Source: Sphingomonas kyeonggiensis (lineage in GTDB: Bacteria; Pseudomonadota; Alphaproteobacteria; Sphingomonadales; Sphingomonadaceae). Taken from it: 64,000 bases of DNA. Shown here piece after piece: positions 26,478-34,709 of the stretch; position 1 is the stretch's first letter, and each line of letters begins with the position of its first letter. A program made the translations under genes and the position numbers. Under the pieces are notes generated by a model, which was not told where the DNA came from, did not search any database, and saw only the letters and a program-made list of their open reading frames with translations. The stretch covers positions 1,426,001-1,490,000 of the forward strand of contig NZ_JAUSTJ010000002.1 in the NCBI RefSeq assembly GCF_030812785.1, in the 5' to 3' direction.

Positions 26478-26506
26478 AATACTGACAGGTCCCTGAGGGA
26501 CGTCAA
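26478..26506 (-). promoter_or_regulatory. Promoter with internal palindrome for the receptor gene
   Basis: On the minus strand TTGACG (-35) is followed after 17 bases by AGTATT (weak -10), about 50 bases before the start codon. The spacer contains GTCCCTCAGGGAC, a perfect six-base dyad around one centre base that touches the -35 box. A bound repressor there would block RNA polymerase. Confidence 0.5.
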
Positions 26507-26713
26507 GCAGAACAAAGGTTGCAAAAGGGGACTAAACTAGCAGTGTTGCGCAAATGTCATATGTTGCTGGCGCGTGTCGGAGCCCCTCAGCCGAATCGAT
26601 CTTCGAAAAATTCCGTCATCCGCGTAAATTTCTTGGGCAGGGCGGAAGTATCGGGTGGCAGCGACGCATCTCTGTTCGTCATCCTCTCATCCGCCATCCC
26701 AGCCTCCTTCATC

Positions 26714-26901
26714 GTCATCCCGGCGAAAGCCGGGATCTCAGGCGATGGCGCGATAACCATTCCCCCTCCCTGCAAGGGAGGGGCTAGGGGTGGGTTAGAA
26801 AAGAACGGGCTCGATGCCCGGTCTTTTCTTCCTACCCACCGGCTAGCCGGGCTCGCTGCGCTCGCAACCCACCCCCAACCCCTCCCTTGCAGGGAGGGGA
26901 G
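26714..26901. repeat. REP-like arm plus paired CCCTCCCTGCAAGGG repeat
   Basis: The 459-base gap before the dehydrogenase gene holds no gene. It contains a single GTCATCCCGGCGAAAGCCGG arm (26714-26743). After it comes an inverted pair: CCCTCCCTGCAAGGGAGGGG with a CTAGGGGTGGGTT tail (26763-26797), and the reverse arm ending CCCTCCCTTGCAGGGAGGGG (26869-26901). Between the arms AAGAACGGGC and GCCCGGTCTT also pair. The first 200 bases carry the receptor promoter and nothing else recognised. Confidence 0.7.
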
Positions 26902-26910
26902 TTCAGCTCC

Positions 26911-27981
26911 TCAATACCCATTCAACCGCGCAAACCGCTCCCGGTGCCAGGCCGCATTCCCCCATTGCGCCTCCAGCACCCGTGCCCGCTTCAGATAGAA
27001 GCCCGCGTCATGCTCGTCGGTCATGCCGATGCCGCCGTGCAGCTGGATCATCTCGCGGCTGACCAGGTGCAGCGTCTCGTTCGCCACTGCCTTGGCCAGG
27101 CTGACTTCCTGCGCGACATTGGCCCGGCCGCTGTCGATCGCCTCCAGCGCGCCTTCCACTGCCGAGCGGCACAGCTCGAGCTCGGTGAACATCTTCGCCA
27201 TCCGGTGCTGCAACGCCTGGAAGCTCGCCAGCACCTGGCCGAACTGGACACGCGTCTTGAGATAGTCGTTGGTCTGGGCAAAGGCGCTCTCGGCCATGCC
27301 GAGCATCTCCGCCGAAGCCGCCGCCGCCGCACGGTCGGCGACATGCGCGATCAACTCGACTCCGCCGCCCAGCGCCTCGGCCGGTACATTGTCGAAGCTA
27401 ACCTGCGCATGGCTGCGGCTATCGGTGAGGTGGCGCGGCGCACGCGTCACGCCCGCATCGCCCGAGACGAGATAGAGCCCGTCGCTCGCGGCCACCACGA
27501 ACAGCTGCGCGCTGTCGCCCTCGGGCACGAAGGCCTTCACGCCGCTCAGCTTGCCGCCTTCGACTTTCGTCGCGATCTTCGCCGGATCGAAGCGCGGCCC
27601 CTCGTCGATCGCCAGCGTGGCGACCACCTCGCCCGCCGCGATCTTCGGCAGCCACTCGGCCTTCTGCGCGTCCGAGCCGCCCATCAGGATCGCGCTGGTC
27701 GCCGCCGCGGTGCTGGCGAGCGGGGTCGCAACCAGGTTGCGGCCGAGCTGCTCGAGCACCAGGCCCAGCGAGACATAGCCCATGCCGGCGCCGCCCTGCG
27801 CCTCGGGCACCAGGATGCCGGTCCAGCCCATCTCGGCCTGCGCCGTCCAGGTCGCGGCGTCATAGCCCGCAGCCGGCGCCGCATCGCGCATCTTGCGGAA
27901 GGCGCTGACCGGCGCCTCGTTGTCCGCCCACTCCCGCGCCATGTCGCGCAGCATCGTCTGTTCTTCGGTCAGGATTGCCAT
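26911..27981 (-). CDS. Acyl-CoA dehydrogenase family protein, smaller subunit of a second pair
   Basis: A 356-residue acyl-CoA dehydrogenase closely similar to the one at 4283-5389: same opening (TEEQTMLRDMAREWADNEAP), GWTGILVPEAQGGAGMGYVS, RVQFGQVLASFQALQHRMAK and LHGGIGMTDEHDAGFYLKRA. Glu in TDEH occupies the catalytic-base position. GGGAG precedes the ATG. It follows the larger subunit gene across a palindromic repeat, repeating the layout of the first pair on the opposite strand. A mixed oligomer is inferred. The substrate is unknown but probably bulky or branched. Confidence 0.9.
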   Translation of the reverse strand: MAILTEEQTMLRDMAREWADNEAPVSAFRKMRDAAPAAGYDAATWTAQAEMGWTGILVPEAQGGAGMGYVSLGLVLEQLGRNLVATPLASTAAATSAILMGGSDAQKAEWLPKIAAGEVVATLAIDEGPRFDPAKIATKVEGGKLSGVKAFVPEGDSAQLFVVAASDGLYLVSGDAGVTRAPRHLTDSRSHAQVSFDNVPAEALGGGVELIAHVADRAAAAASAEMLGMAESAFAQTNDYLKTRVQFGQVLASFQALQHRMAKMFTELELCRSAVEGALEAIDSGRANVAQEVSLAKAVANETLHLVSREMIQLHGGIGMTDEHDAGFYLKRARVLEAQWGNAAWHRERFARLNGY

Positions 27982-28006
27982 AAAACTCCCTCTCCTCTCT
28001 CAACAC

Positions 28007-28141
28007 CTCTCCCGCTTTCGCGGGAGAGGGAGGGGCCCGCCGCCGTAGGCGGTGGGAGGGTGAGGGTCTTCTTCTTGCCCGCGAGTGTCGCAGAAGAAGA
28101 AGGCCCTCACCCAACCCTCTCCCGCGAAAGCGGGAGAGGGC
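28007..28141. repeat. Paired palindromic repeat, CCTCTCCC family
   Basis: Between the two dehydrogenase genes lies CCTCTCCCGCTTTCGCGGGA with a GGTGGGAGGGTGAGGG tail, and its inverted partner CCCTCACCC plus CCTCTCCCGCGAAAGCGGGA. The centre also pairs (GTCTTCTTCTTG with AGAAGAAGAAGG). It has the same layout as the repeat at 4146-4267, with a core that borrows the GCGAAAGC loop of the other REP family. Confidence 0.75.
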
Positions 28142-28147
28142 TCGTTG

Positions 28148-29368
28148 TCACTGATGATCCAGCATCCCCAGGATACGCTTGGCGATCACGTTGTTCTGGA
28201 TCTCGGTCGACCCGCCATAGATCGACACCGCCTTGCCGAAGAGCCAGGTGCGCACATCCTTCAGTGCGTCCTCCTCGAAGCCCTCGCCCTCCCAGCCAAG
28301 GCCCGCGAACCCGCGGATCTCGATCAGCAGCTCGGAGCGCTCCTGCATGATCCGCGCGCCGACATTCTTCATGATCGACGTGGCGGCGCTCGGCCCCTGG
28401 TTCGACTTGGCCTCCAGCGCGGTGCGCCGCAGCGTCAGCATGAAGCTGCGCAGGTCCATCTCGTGCCGGGCGATCCGCGCGCGCAGGTCGGCGTCCGCGA
28501 TCCGTCCCTCGCCATCGACGCCGACATATTTCTTGGCGATCTGGCCAAGCGACGCGCCCGAGAACATCCGCCCCGCGGTCGATCCGCCGCCCGAAAGGCT
28601 CGAGCGCTCGTGCTGGAGCAGCCGCTTGCCGATCGTCCAGCCTTCGCCTTCCTGGCCCACGCGGTTGCTCTTGGGCACTTTGACGTCGGTGAAGAAGGTC
28701 TCGCAAAAGGGCGAGCTACCCGAGATCAGCTGGATCGGCCGCACTTCCACGCCCGGTGCATCCATGTCGCACAGCACGAAGGTGATTCCCTCATGCTTCT
28801 TGGTCTTGTCGGTGCGGACCAGCATGAAGCATTTGTCCGCCCATTGGCCGCCGCTGGTCCAGGTCTTCTGGCCGTTGACGACATAATGGTCGCCATGGTC
28901 CTCGGCGAAGGTCTGGAGCGAAGCGAGGTCGGAGCCGGCGCCCGGCTCCGAATAGCCCTGGCACCAGCGCACCGTCCCCTTGGCGATCGCCGGGATATGC
29001 TCGCGCTTCTGCTCTTCCGAGCCATATTCGAGCAAAGTCGGGCCGAACATCATCACACCCATGCCGCCGATCGGGTTCCAGGCGCCGGCGCGCTGCATCT
29101 CTTCCTGCAGCACCCGCGCCTCGGCCCGGCTGAGCCCGCCGCCGCCATATTCCCTGGGCCAGGTCGGCACGCCCCAGCCCTTCTCGCCCATCGCCTTCTG
29201 CCAGGCATCCTCTTCGGGCGAGTTGGTGTGCGGCCCCTCGACCGCGGACATTGCATTGTCCTTTCCCTTCAGGCTGGGCGGGAAATTGGACGCAATCCAT
29301 TCGCGCGCCTCAGCGCGGAAAATATCCAGGGGATTCGCCGAGGCGTCGATATCGGGGGCCGTGGCCAT
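28148..29368 (-). CDS. Acyl-CoA dehydrogenase family protein, larger subunit of a second pair
   Basis: A 406-residue flavoprotein paralogous to the one at 2983-4140: [79 protein letters not shown] and the C-terminal YGGSTEIQNNVIAKRILGML. The usual GGxGxxxEYP base segment is replaced by AGLGWEGEGFEEDALKDV. GGAGAGAG precedes the ATG. A sequence like the TetR palindrome lies 25 bases upstream. It is the first gene of a two-gene unit with the smaller subunit and is divergent from the MFS exporter. Confidence 0.9.
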   Translation of the reverse strand: MATAPDIDASANPLDIFRAEAREWIASNFPPSLKGKDNAMSAVEGPHTNSPEEDAWQKAMGEKGWGVPTWPREYGGGGLSRAEARVLQEEMQRAGAWNPIGGMGVMMFGPTLLEYGSEEQKREHIPAIAKGTVRWCQGYSEPGAGSDLASLQTFAEDHGDHYVVNGQKTWTSGGQWADKCFMLVRTDKTKKHEGITFVLCDMDAPGVEVRPIQLISGSSPFCETFFTDVKVPKSNRVGQEGEGWTIGKRLLQHERSSLSGGGSTAGRMFSGASLGQIAKKYVGVDGEGRIADADLRARIARHEMDLRSFMLTLRRTALEAKSNQGPSAATSIMKNVGARIMQERSELLIEIRGFAGLGWEGEGFEEDALKDVRTWLFGKAVSIYGGSTEIQNNVIAKRILGMLDHQ

Positions 29369-29392
29369 CGCTCTCTCCGGTGTTCTTGTTAG

Positions 29393-29408
29393 TTTCGAAT
29401 TTGCGGTA
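29393..29408. promoter_or_regulatory. Possible second TetR-type site
   Basis: Read on the minus strand, TACCGCAAATTCGAAA shares 12 of 16 positions with the palindrome at 13367-13382 and lies just upstream of the dehydrogenase start. It is less symmetric than that site. It could place this second acyl-CoA unit under the double-TetR regulator. Confidence 0.3.
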
Positions 29409-29472
29409 CGGAATGACAGGCGTCAAGCCACCTCATTCGGCATCCGGCCCCAATCGTCGCCCAGCCCCCAAA

Positions 29473-29563
29473 CCGTCATCCCGGCGAAAGCCGGGATCTC
29501 AGGCGATGGCGCGGGACGCGGGTAAAGAGCCGCACGAGATCCCGGCTTTCGCCGGGATGACGG
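29473..29563. repeat. REP-like inverted pair (GGGATCTCAGG subtype)
   Basis: CGTCATCCCGGCGAAAGCCG followed by GGATCTCAGG, and the opposite arm GAGATCCCGGCTTTCGCCGG plus GATGACGG. It occupies the divergent gap before the MFS gene, 58 bases ahead of its start. Confidence 0.85.
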
Positions 29564-29621
29564 GAAAGCGGCTGTCCCTCTCCTCCACCTCTGCTAAGAC
29601 GCACCCCAAGAGGGGATAAGA

Positions 29622-30839
29622 ATGAAATTCGAACATCGCGCGGTGCCGATCGTGCTGATCGCCGTGCTCATCGACGTGATCGGCTTCGGCATCGTCATGC
29701 CGGTGCTGCCGGCGCTGGTCACCGAGCTCGGCCATGTCGGGCTGGACGAGGCCACCCGCATCGCCGGCTGGATGCTCGCCGCCTTCGCCATCGCCGGCTT
29801 CTTCGCCGGGCCGGTGCTCGGCAATCTCGGCGACCGCTATGGCCGCCGCCCGGTCCTCATCCTCTCGATGATCGCCTTCGCCATCGACTATGCGCTGATG
29901 GCCGCCGCGCCCAGCCTGTTGTGGCTGTTCGTCGGCCGCGTCATCGCCGGTATCGCGGGCGCCACCTTCGGCCCGGCCAGCGCGGTGATCGCCGACGTCA
30001 CTCCGCCCGAGAAGCGCAGCGCGGTGTTCGGGATGATCGGCGCGGCGTTCGGCGTCGGCTTCATCCTCGGCCCGGCGCTGGGCGGGATCAGCGCGGGCCT
30101 GGGCCTGCGCGCGCCCTTCCTGATCGCCGCGATCTGCGCCGCACTGAACGCCGTGGTAATGTTCTTCCTGCTGCCCGAGACGCTGGCCAAGGAGAACCGC
30201 CGCCCGTTCCGCTGGTCCGACGCGCACATCATCGGCGCTTTCCGCCCGCTCTTCCATGCCGGCAATGCCGGGCCGCTGCTGCTCGCCTGGTTCTTCTGGC
30301 AGCTCGCCGGCACCGTCTATCCCTCGACCTGGTCCTTCTGGGCCGCGATCCGCTTCGGCTGGGACGCGACCGCGATCGGCTGGTCGCTCGCCTATGTCGG
30401 CTTCCTCACCGTGCTGGTCCAGGCGCTGCTCACCGGCCGGGTGATCAAGCGCTTCGGCGAGCGCGGCGCCGCGCTGATCGCGCTGAGCTGCGCGTCGTTT
30501 ACCCTGCTGTCCTATGCCTTCATCCAGCAGGGCTGGCAGGTCTATGCCTTCTTCCTGGTCGGCGCGTTCGGGGCCTTCGCCTATCCGGCGCTCAACGGCA
30601 CGCTGTCGAACATGGTCGACGCCTCGCACCAGGGCGCGCTGCAGGGCGGCGTGTCGAGCATGAACAACGTCGCGGCGATCCTCGGCCCGCTGATCGCCAC
30701 CCAGGCGCTGGCGGCCGGCTCGCACCACGGCTTCGACGGCGCCGCCTTCCTCGTCGCCGGCACGCTGATGGCGCTGGCCGCGCTGATCATCGCGCTGTTC
30801 GTCCATATGCGTCGCACATCCGAACCCGCCCCCGAGTGA
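29622..30839 (+). CDS. MFS transporter, TCR/Tet family
   Basis: A 405-residue inner-membrane protein with 12 predicted helices. It opens IVLIAVLIDVIGFGIVMPVL, has the loop 2-3 signature GNLGDRYGRRPVL near residue 66 and motif-C-like GAAFGVGFILGPALGG, typical of drug:H+ antiporters such as TetA. It therefore probably exports a hydrophobic compound by proton exchange. Housekeeping sphingomonad members are usually labelled tetracycline-type without proof of resistance. AGGGG precedes the ATG. It is followed after 67 bases by an acyl-CoA ligase on the same strand, so an exported or toxic organic acid may be its real cargo. Confidence 0.85.
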   Translation: MKFEHRAVPIVLIAVLIDVIGFGIVMPVLPALVTELGHVGLDEATRIAGWMLAAFAIAGFFAGPVLGNLGDRYGRRPVLILSMIAFAIDYALMAAAPSLLWLFVGRVIAGIAGATFGPASAVIADVTPPEKRSAVFGMIGAAFGVGFILGPALGGISAGLGLRAPFLIAAICAALNAVVMFFLLPETLAKENRRPFRWSDAHIIGAFRPLFHAGNAGPLLLAWFFWQLAGTVYPSTWSFWAAIRFGWDATAIGWSLAYVGFLTVLVQALLTGRVIKRFGERGAALIALSCASFTLLSYAFIQQGWQVYAFFLVGAFGAFAYPALNGTLSNMVDASHQGALQGGVSSMNNVAAILGPLIATQALAAGSHHGFDGAAFLVAGTLMALAALIIALFVHMRRTSEPAPE

Positions 30840-30906
30840 TTTTTCGAAAATTGCGTATGGCGTTCGCGGCGGCGCTCTTCTAGCCTGTCCGCAACAGGGA
30901 GGGGTT

Positions 30907-32412
30907 ATGCGTACCGACGAGATGCTGGCGAGCGAATTCGCTGCTCTGTCCGATCTGATCCGCGGCCATGCCGGGGAGCGGCCCGACAAGCCGGCGATGA
31001 TCTTCGAGGACCGCGCGATCTCCTATGCCGGGCTCGACGCGCTGCTCGACCGTCTCGCCACGGCGCTCCAGCGCGAAGGCGTGGGCAAGGGCGACGCGGT
31101 CGCGATCCTCGCCGCTTCCTCGATCGAATATGGCGCGGCCTTCCTGGCGGCTCTCCGCGCCGGCGGCATCCCCGCCCCGCTCCAGCCTTCGGCCACCGCG
31201 GAGCAGCTCGCCGCGATGATCGCCGACAGCGGCGCCAAGATCCTGTTCCTCGACGACGCGGGCGCCAAGGCGCTCGGCGACACGCAGGTAGCCGCCAAGC
31301 CGGTGCGCCTCGAAGCCCTCGACGACTTCCTCGCCCCCGAAGGCGCCAGGCCCGAGCCGGTCGAGATCGGCCCCGACGATCCCTTCAACATCATCTACAG
31401 CTCCGGCACCACCGGCACGCCCAAGGGCATCGTCCAGCCCCAGGCGATGCGCTGGATCCACATCGCCCGCGCGCCCGGCGGCTTCGGCAGCGCGGTGACG
31501 ATGATCGCCACCCCGCTCTATTCGAACACCACTTTGGTCAGCTTCATCCCGACCATCGCCTGGGGCGGCACCGCCGTGCTGCTCGGCAAGTTCGACGCGC
31601 ATGCTTTCGTCAGCCAGGCGGCGAAGCACCGCGCCACCCACGCCATGCTTGTGCCCGTCCAGTATCAGCGGATCATGGCGCTGCCCGATTTCGACAGCTT
31701 CGACCTGTCGAGCTTCGCGCTCAAGACCTGCACCAGCGCGCCCTTCTCGCCGGCGCTGAAGGCAGACGTCCTCGCCCGCTGGCCCGGCCTGCTGGTCGAA
31801 TATTACGGCATGACCGAGGGCGGCGGCACCACGGCGCTGGTCTGCAACATGCACCCCGCCAAGCTCCACACCGTCGGTACGCCGCTCCCCGGCCAGGACA
31901 TCCGCCTGATCGACGAGGAGGGCAACGAGGTCCCCCAGGGCGAGATGGGCGAGGTCGTCGGCCGCTCGGGCGCGATGATGACCGGCTATCACGGCCGCGC
32001 CGAGGCCACTGCCGCGGCGACCTGGCACGATGCCGAGGGCAACCGCTACATCCGTCACGGCGATGTCGGCCGGTTCGACGAGGACGGCTTCCTGATCCTG
32101 ATGGACCGCAAGAAGGACCTGATCATCTCGGGCGGGTTCAACATCTATCCCTCGGACCTCGAGGCGGTGCTGATCGGCCATGACGGCGTCAGCGACTGCG
32201 CCGTGGTCGGCATTCCCTCCGAGCAATGGGGCGAGACCCCTATCGGCTTCTACACCGGCCCCGGCGAACCGGCGGAAATCCTCACCTGGTTCAACGAGCG
32301 GGTCGGCAAGACCCAGCGCCTCGCCGACCTGGTCCGGGTCGACGAGCTGCCTCGCAGCGCCATCGGCAAGATTCTCAAGCGCGAGCTGCGCGACCAATAC
32401 GCCGCCGCATGA
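30907..32412 (+). CDS. Acyl-CoA synthetase (AMP-forming, class I adenylate-forming enzyme)
   Basis: A 501-residue enzyme that activates a carboxylic acid with ATP and CoA. The P-loop-like IIYSSGTTGTPKGIVQP lies near residue 163, VEYYGMTEGGG near 297, the hinge motif MDRKKDLIISGGFNIYPSDLE, and the C-terminal catalytic Lys in RSAIGKILKREL. GGGAGGGG precedes the ATG. ATGA overlap with the following thioesterase gene shows coupling. Between an exporter and a thioesterase and near a dehydrogenase pair, it probably feeds an organic acid into beta-oxidation. A TTTTCGAAAA palindrome lies 57-66 bases upstream. Confidence 0.92.
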   Translation: MRTDEMLASEFAALSDLIRGHAGERPDKPAMIFEDRAISYAGLDALLDRLATALQREGVGKGDAVAILAASSIEYGAAFLAALRAGGIPAPLQPSATAEQLAAMIADSGAKILFLDDAGAKALGDTQVAAKPVRLEALDDFLAPEGARPEPVEIGPDDPFNIIYSSGTTGTPKGIVQPQAMRWIHIARAPGGFGSAVTMIATPLYSNTTLVSFIPTIAWGGTAVLLGKFDAHAFVSQAAKHRATHAMLVPVQYQRIMALPDFDSFDLSSFALKTCTSAPFSPALKADVLARWPGLLVEYYGMTEGGGTTALVCNMHPAKLHTVGTPLPGQDIRLIDEEGNEVPQGEMGEVVGRSGAMMTGYHGRAEATAAATWHDAEGNRYIRHGDVGRFDEDGFLILMDRKKDLIISGGFNIYPSDLEAVLIGHDGVSDCAVVGIPSEQWGETPIGFYTGPGEPAEILTWFNERVGKTQRLADLVRVDELPRSAIGKILKRELRDQYAAA

Positions 32413-33182
32413 CTCCGCTCGCCACGATCCTCGCCGCCGCCACCCGCACTGAAACCGGCTTCACCACCACAGTCCCGACCGACTGGATGCAGGGCCGTAC
32501 GGCCTATGGCGGCCTCTCCGCCGCGCTCGCGCTCCAGGCGGCGCTGGAGGTCGAGCCCGACCTGCCCCCGCTCCGCTCGGCCCAGGTCGCGTTCATCGGC
32601 CCGCTCGCCGGCGAGGTGACCGTCACCGCCACCAAGCTGCGCCGCGGCCGCAACGCCGCCTTCATCCAGTCCGACGTCACCTCCGACGCCGGGCTCGGCA
32701 TGCGCGCCACCTTCGTGTTCATGGCCCCGCTCGCTTCGGCGCTCGACCATGACACCGCCCCGCGCGCCACCCAGGCGCCGCCCGCCCCCGATGCCGAACT
32801 CTACACCGGCCCCGAGGATTTCTTCACCGGCAACTTCAACTTCCACGATCGCAAGGAAGGCCTCGGCCCCGCCGAATGGCTCCGCTGGGCGCGCCTGCGC
32901 GACCATGCCGGCCTCCACCCGTTCGTCGAGATGATGGCGATCGGGGACGCACTCCCTCCGGCGGCGTTCAAGCTGCTCGAGGAGCGCCGCACCCCGCTCA
33001 GCTCGCTCAACTGGCAGATCAACTTCCAGACCGCCACGCCCGCGACCACCGATGGCTGGTGGCTGCTCCACGCCCATGCCGATACCGCGCATCACGGCTA
33101 TTCCACCCAGCGCATGGCGATCTGGAACGCGGCGGGAGAACCCATTGCCGAGGCCATGCAGGGCGTCGCCATCTTCGGCTGA
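32409..33182 (+). CDS. Thioesterase family protein (double hotdog, TesB-like)
   Basis: A 257-residue acyl-CoA thioesterase-like protein with two hotdog units: QGRTAYGGLSAALALQAALE and QVAFIGPLAGEVTVTATKLR in the first, and LSSLNWQINFQTATPATTDG with HADTAHHGYSTQRMAIWNAA in the second. It is the 4HBT_3-type arrangement, distantly related to TesB. It overlaps the ligase stop by four bases, so both are made together. It may remove dead-end acyl-CoA from the same pathway. It is clearly divergent from the TesB at 5537-6427. Confidence 0.85.
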   Translation: MTPLATILAAATRTETGFTTTVPTDWMQGRTAYGGLSAALALQAALEVEPDLPPLRSAQVAFIGPLAGEVTVTATKLRRGRNAAFIQSDVTSDAGLGMRATFVFMAPLASALDHDTAPRATQAPPAPDAELYTGPEDFFTGNFNFHDRKEGLGPAEWLRWARLRDHAGLHPFVEMMAIGDALPPAAFKLLEERRTPLSSLNWQINFQTATPATTDGWWLLHAHADTAHHGYSTQRMAIWNAAGEPIAEAMQGVAIFG

Positions 33183-33295
33183 CACAATTTGCGACAGTTT
33201 CCCGCCGGCCTGACAAACCATTGCGACAGCCACGGGCGAAAAGCCGAACCCTGACGGGGGGCCATAAACCTCCGCGACCAAGGAGTTCAGCCCCG

Positions 33296-33712
33296 ATGAA
33301 GAAGTTCCTCCTCGCTGCCGCCTTCGCCGCGACCCTGAGTGCGGTTCCGGCCCTTGCCCAGGATGCCCCGCGCGGCGCCGGCATGTTCGGCCGCCTCGAC
33401 GCCAACAAGGACGGCGTCATCACCAAGGAAGAATATGACGCCGACGTCGCCGCGCGCTTCGCCCGGCTCGATACCGACAAGGACGGCAAGGTCAGCCAGG
33501 CCGAGCGCGATGCCGCGGGCCGTGGCGGCGGCATGGGCATGCGCAACATGACCGGCGACGTCACCCTTGCCGACATGCAGGCCCAGGCCCAGCGCCGCTT
33601 CGACCGGCTCGATGCCAATCACGACGGCAAGATCGACCAGGCCGAGATCCAGGCGATGATGGACCGCATGCGCGATCGCCAGGGTTCCCCACCGGCCGAC
33701 GGCAACAACTAA
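33296..33712 (+). CDS. Secreted EF-hand protein
   Basis: A 138-residue periplasmic protein with signal peptide FLLAAAFAATLSAVPALAQ. Three EF-hand calcium loops are intact: DANKDGVITKEE (35-46), DTDKDGKVSQAE (59-70) and DANHDGKIDQAE (106-117), each with acidic residues at positions 1, 3, 5 and 12. A Gly/Met-rich stretch separates the second and third. AAGGAG precedes the ATG. It stands directly upstream of a two-component system; in several alphaproteobacteria EF-hand proteins accompany calcium or envelope-stress sensors, but here the link is only positional. Confidence 0.9.
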   Translation: MKKFLLAAAFAATLSAVPALAQDAPRGAGMFGRLDANKDGVITKEEYDADVAARFARLDTDKDGKVSQAERDAAGRGGGMGMRNMTGDVTLADMQAQAQRRFDRLDANHDGKIDQAEIQAMMDRMRDRQGSPPADGNN

Positions 33713-33808
33713 GTCGGCCGCTTCGGCCCGGGCGGGCTCTTGCCTCCTCGCCCGCCCGGGCACCCCTTCCCCTTGCCTTGCGCTGCGCCCATGACCTACG
33801 AACCCGAC

Positions 33809-34528
33809 ATGTCGGATACGCCGCACCTCCTGCTCGTCGAGGACGAGCGCTCGATCCGCGAGCCGCTCGCCCAGTATCTCACCAAGCAGGGGTTCCGGAT
33901 CACCCAGGCCGGCGATGCCGAGGGCGCCCGCGCCCGCATGGCCGCCTATGCGATCGATCTGGTGGTGCTCGACATCATGATGCCCGGCGAGGACGGCCTG
34001 TCGCTCTGCCGCCACATCCGCGAGACCAGCGACACGCCGGTGATCCTGCTCACCGCGCGCGGCGAGGAGACCGACCGGATCGTCGGGCTCGAGATGGGCG
34101 CCGACGATTATGTCGTGAAGCCCTTCTCCCCGCGCGAGCTCGCCGCCCGGATCAAGGTGGTGCTGCGCCGCCTCCAGGCCGGCGGCACCCGCCAGCACGC
34201 TCCCGATGCGGGCAGCTTCGCCTTTGCTGGCTGGGTGCTCAAGACCGGCGAGCGCGCGCTGGTCGATCGCGAGGGCGTCTCGGTCCCGCTCTCGACCGGC
34301 GAGTACAATCTCCTCCACGCCCTGGTCACCCGCCCCCGCGCGGTGCTGACCCGCGACCAGCTGCTCGACCTGACCCAGGGCCGCGAAGCCGCCGCCTTCG
34401 ATCGCGCGATCGACAACCAGGTCAGCCGGCTGCGCAAGAAGATCGAAATCGACGCGAAGAACCCCGCGATCATCAAGACGGTGTGGGGCGGCGGGTACAC
34501 GCTTGCGGCGGAAGTGACCCGGCTTTGA
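33809..34528 (+). CDS. OmpR-family response regulator
   Basis: A 239-residue regulator. The receiver domain has Glu11-Asp12, phospho-acceptor Asp55 in VVLDIMMPGEDG, Thr in ILLTARGEE and Lys in VVKPF. The C-terminal winged helix ends AIDNQVSRLRKKIEID and KTVWGGGYTLAAE. An alternative ATG six codons upstream exists; neither has a convincing ribosome site, and the later one gives the usual length. The partner kinase follows after 181 bases that hold a palindromic pair, an unusually wide gap for such a pair. Confidence 0.92.
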   Translation: MSDTPHLLLVEDERSIREPLAQYLTKQGFRITQAGDAEGARARMAAYAIDLVVLDIMMPGEDGLSLCRHIRETSDTPVILLTARGEETDRIVGLEMGADDYVVKPFSPRELAARIKVVLRRLQAGGTRQHAPDAGSFAFAGWVLKTGERALVDREGVSVPLSTGEYNLLHALVTRPRAVLTRDQLLDLTQGREAAAFDRAIDNQVSRLRKKIEIDAKNPAIIKTVWGGGYTLAAEVTRL

Positions 34529-34563
34529 GGCGGGGTTCGGCTCTGAGCCATCCTCCTTCCTTT

Positions 34564-34659
34564 TCCCCGGCGAAGGCCGGGGCCCAGACTAAGCGTGCCC
34601 GCGAAGACGCGCTCCCGCGCGTGTTTTCTGAGGGACTGGACCCCGGCCTTCGCCGGGGA
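34564..34659. repeat. REP-like inverted pair between regulator and kinase genes
   Basis: CCCCGGCGAAGGCCGGGG at 34565-34582 is matched by CCCCGGCCTTCGCCGGGG at 34641-34658. Each arm is self-complementary and the two can pair with each other. It lies within the response regulator-kinase operon and could change the relative yield of the two proteins. Confidence 0.8.
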
Positions 34660-34709
34660 GAGGCTTGTGGACGGTGGGGCGCCAACTCCCTGCCGCTTGA
34701 GCACTCGGA

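Noticed and set aside
29622..30839. Tetracycline resistance determinant
   Set aside because: Family-level similarity only; it sits in a chromosomal acyl-CoA block with no mobile element.
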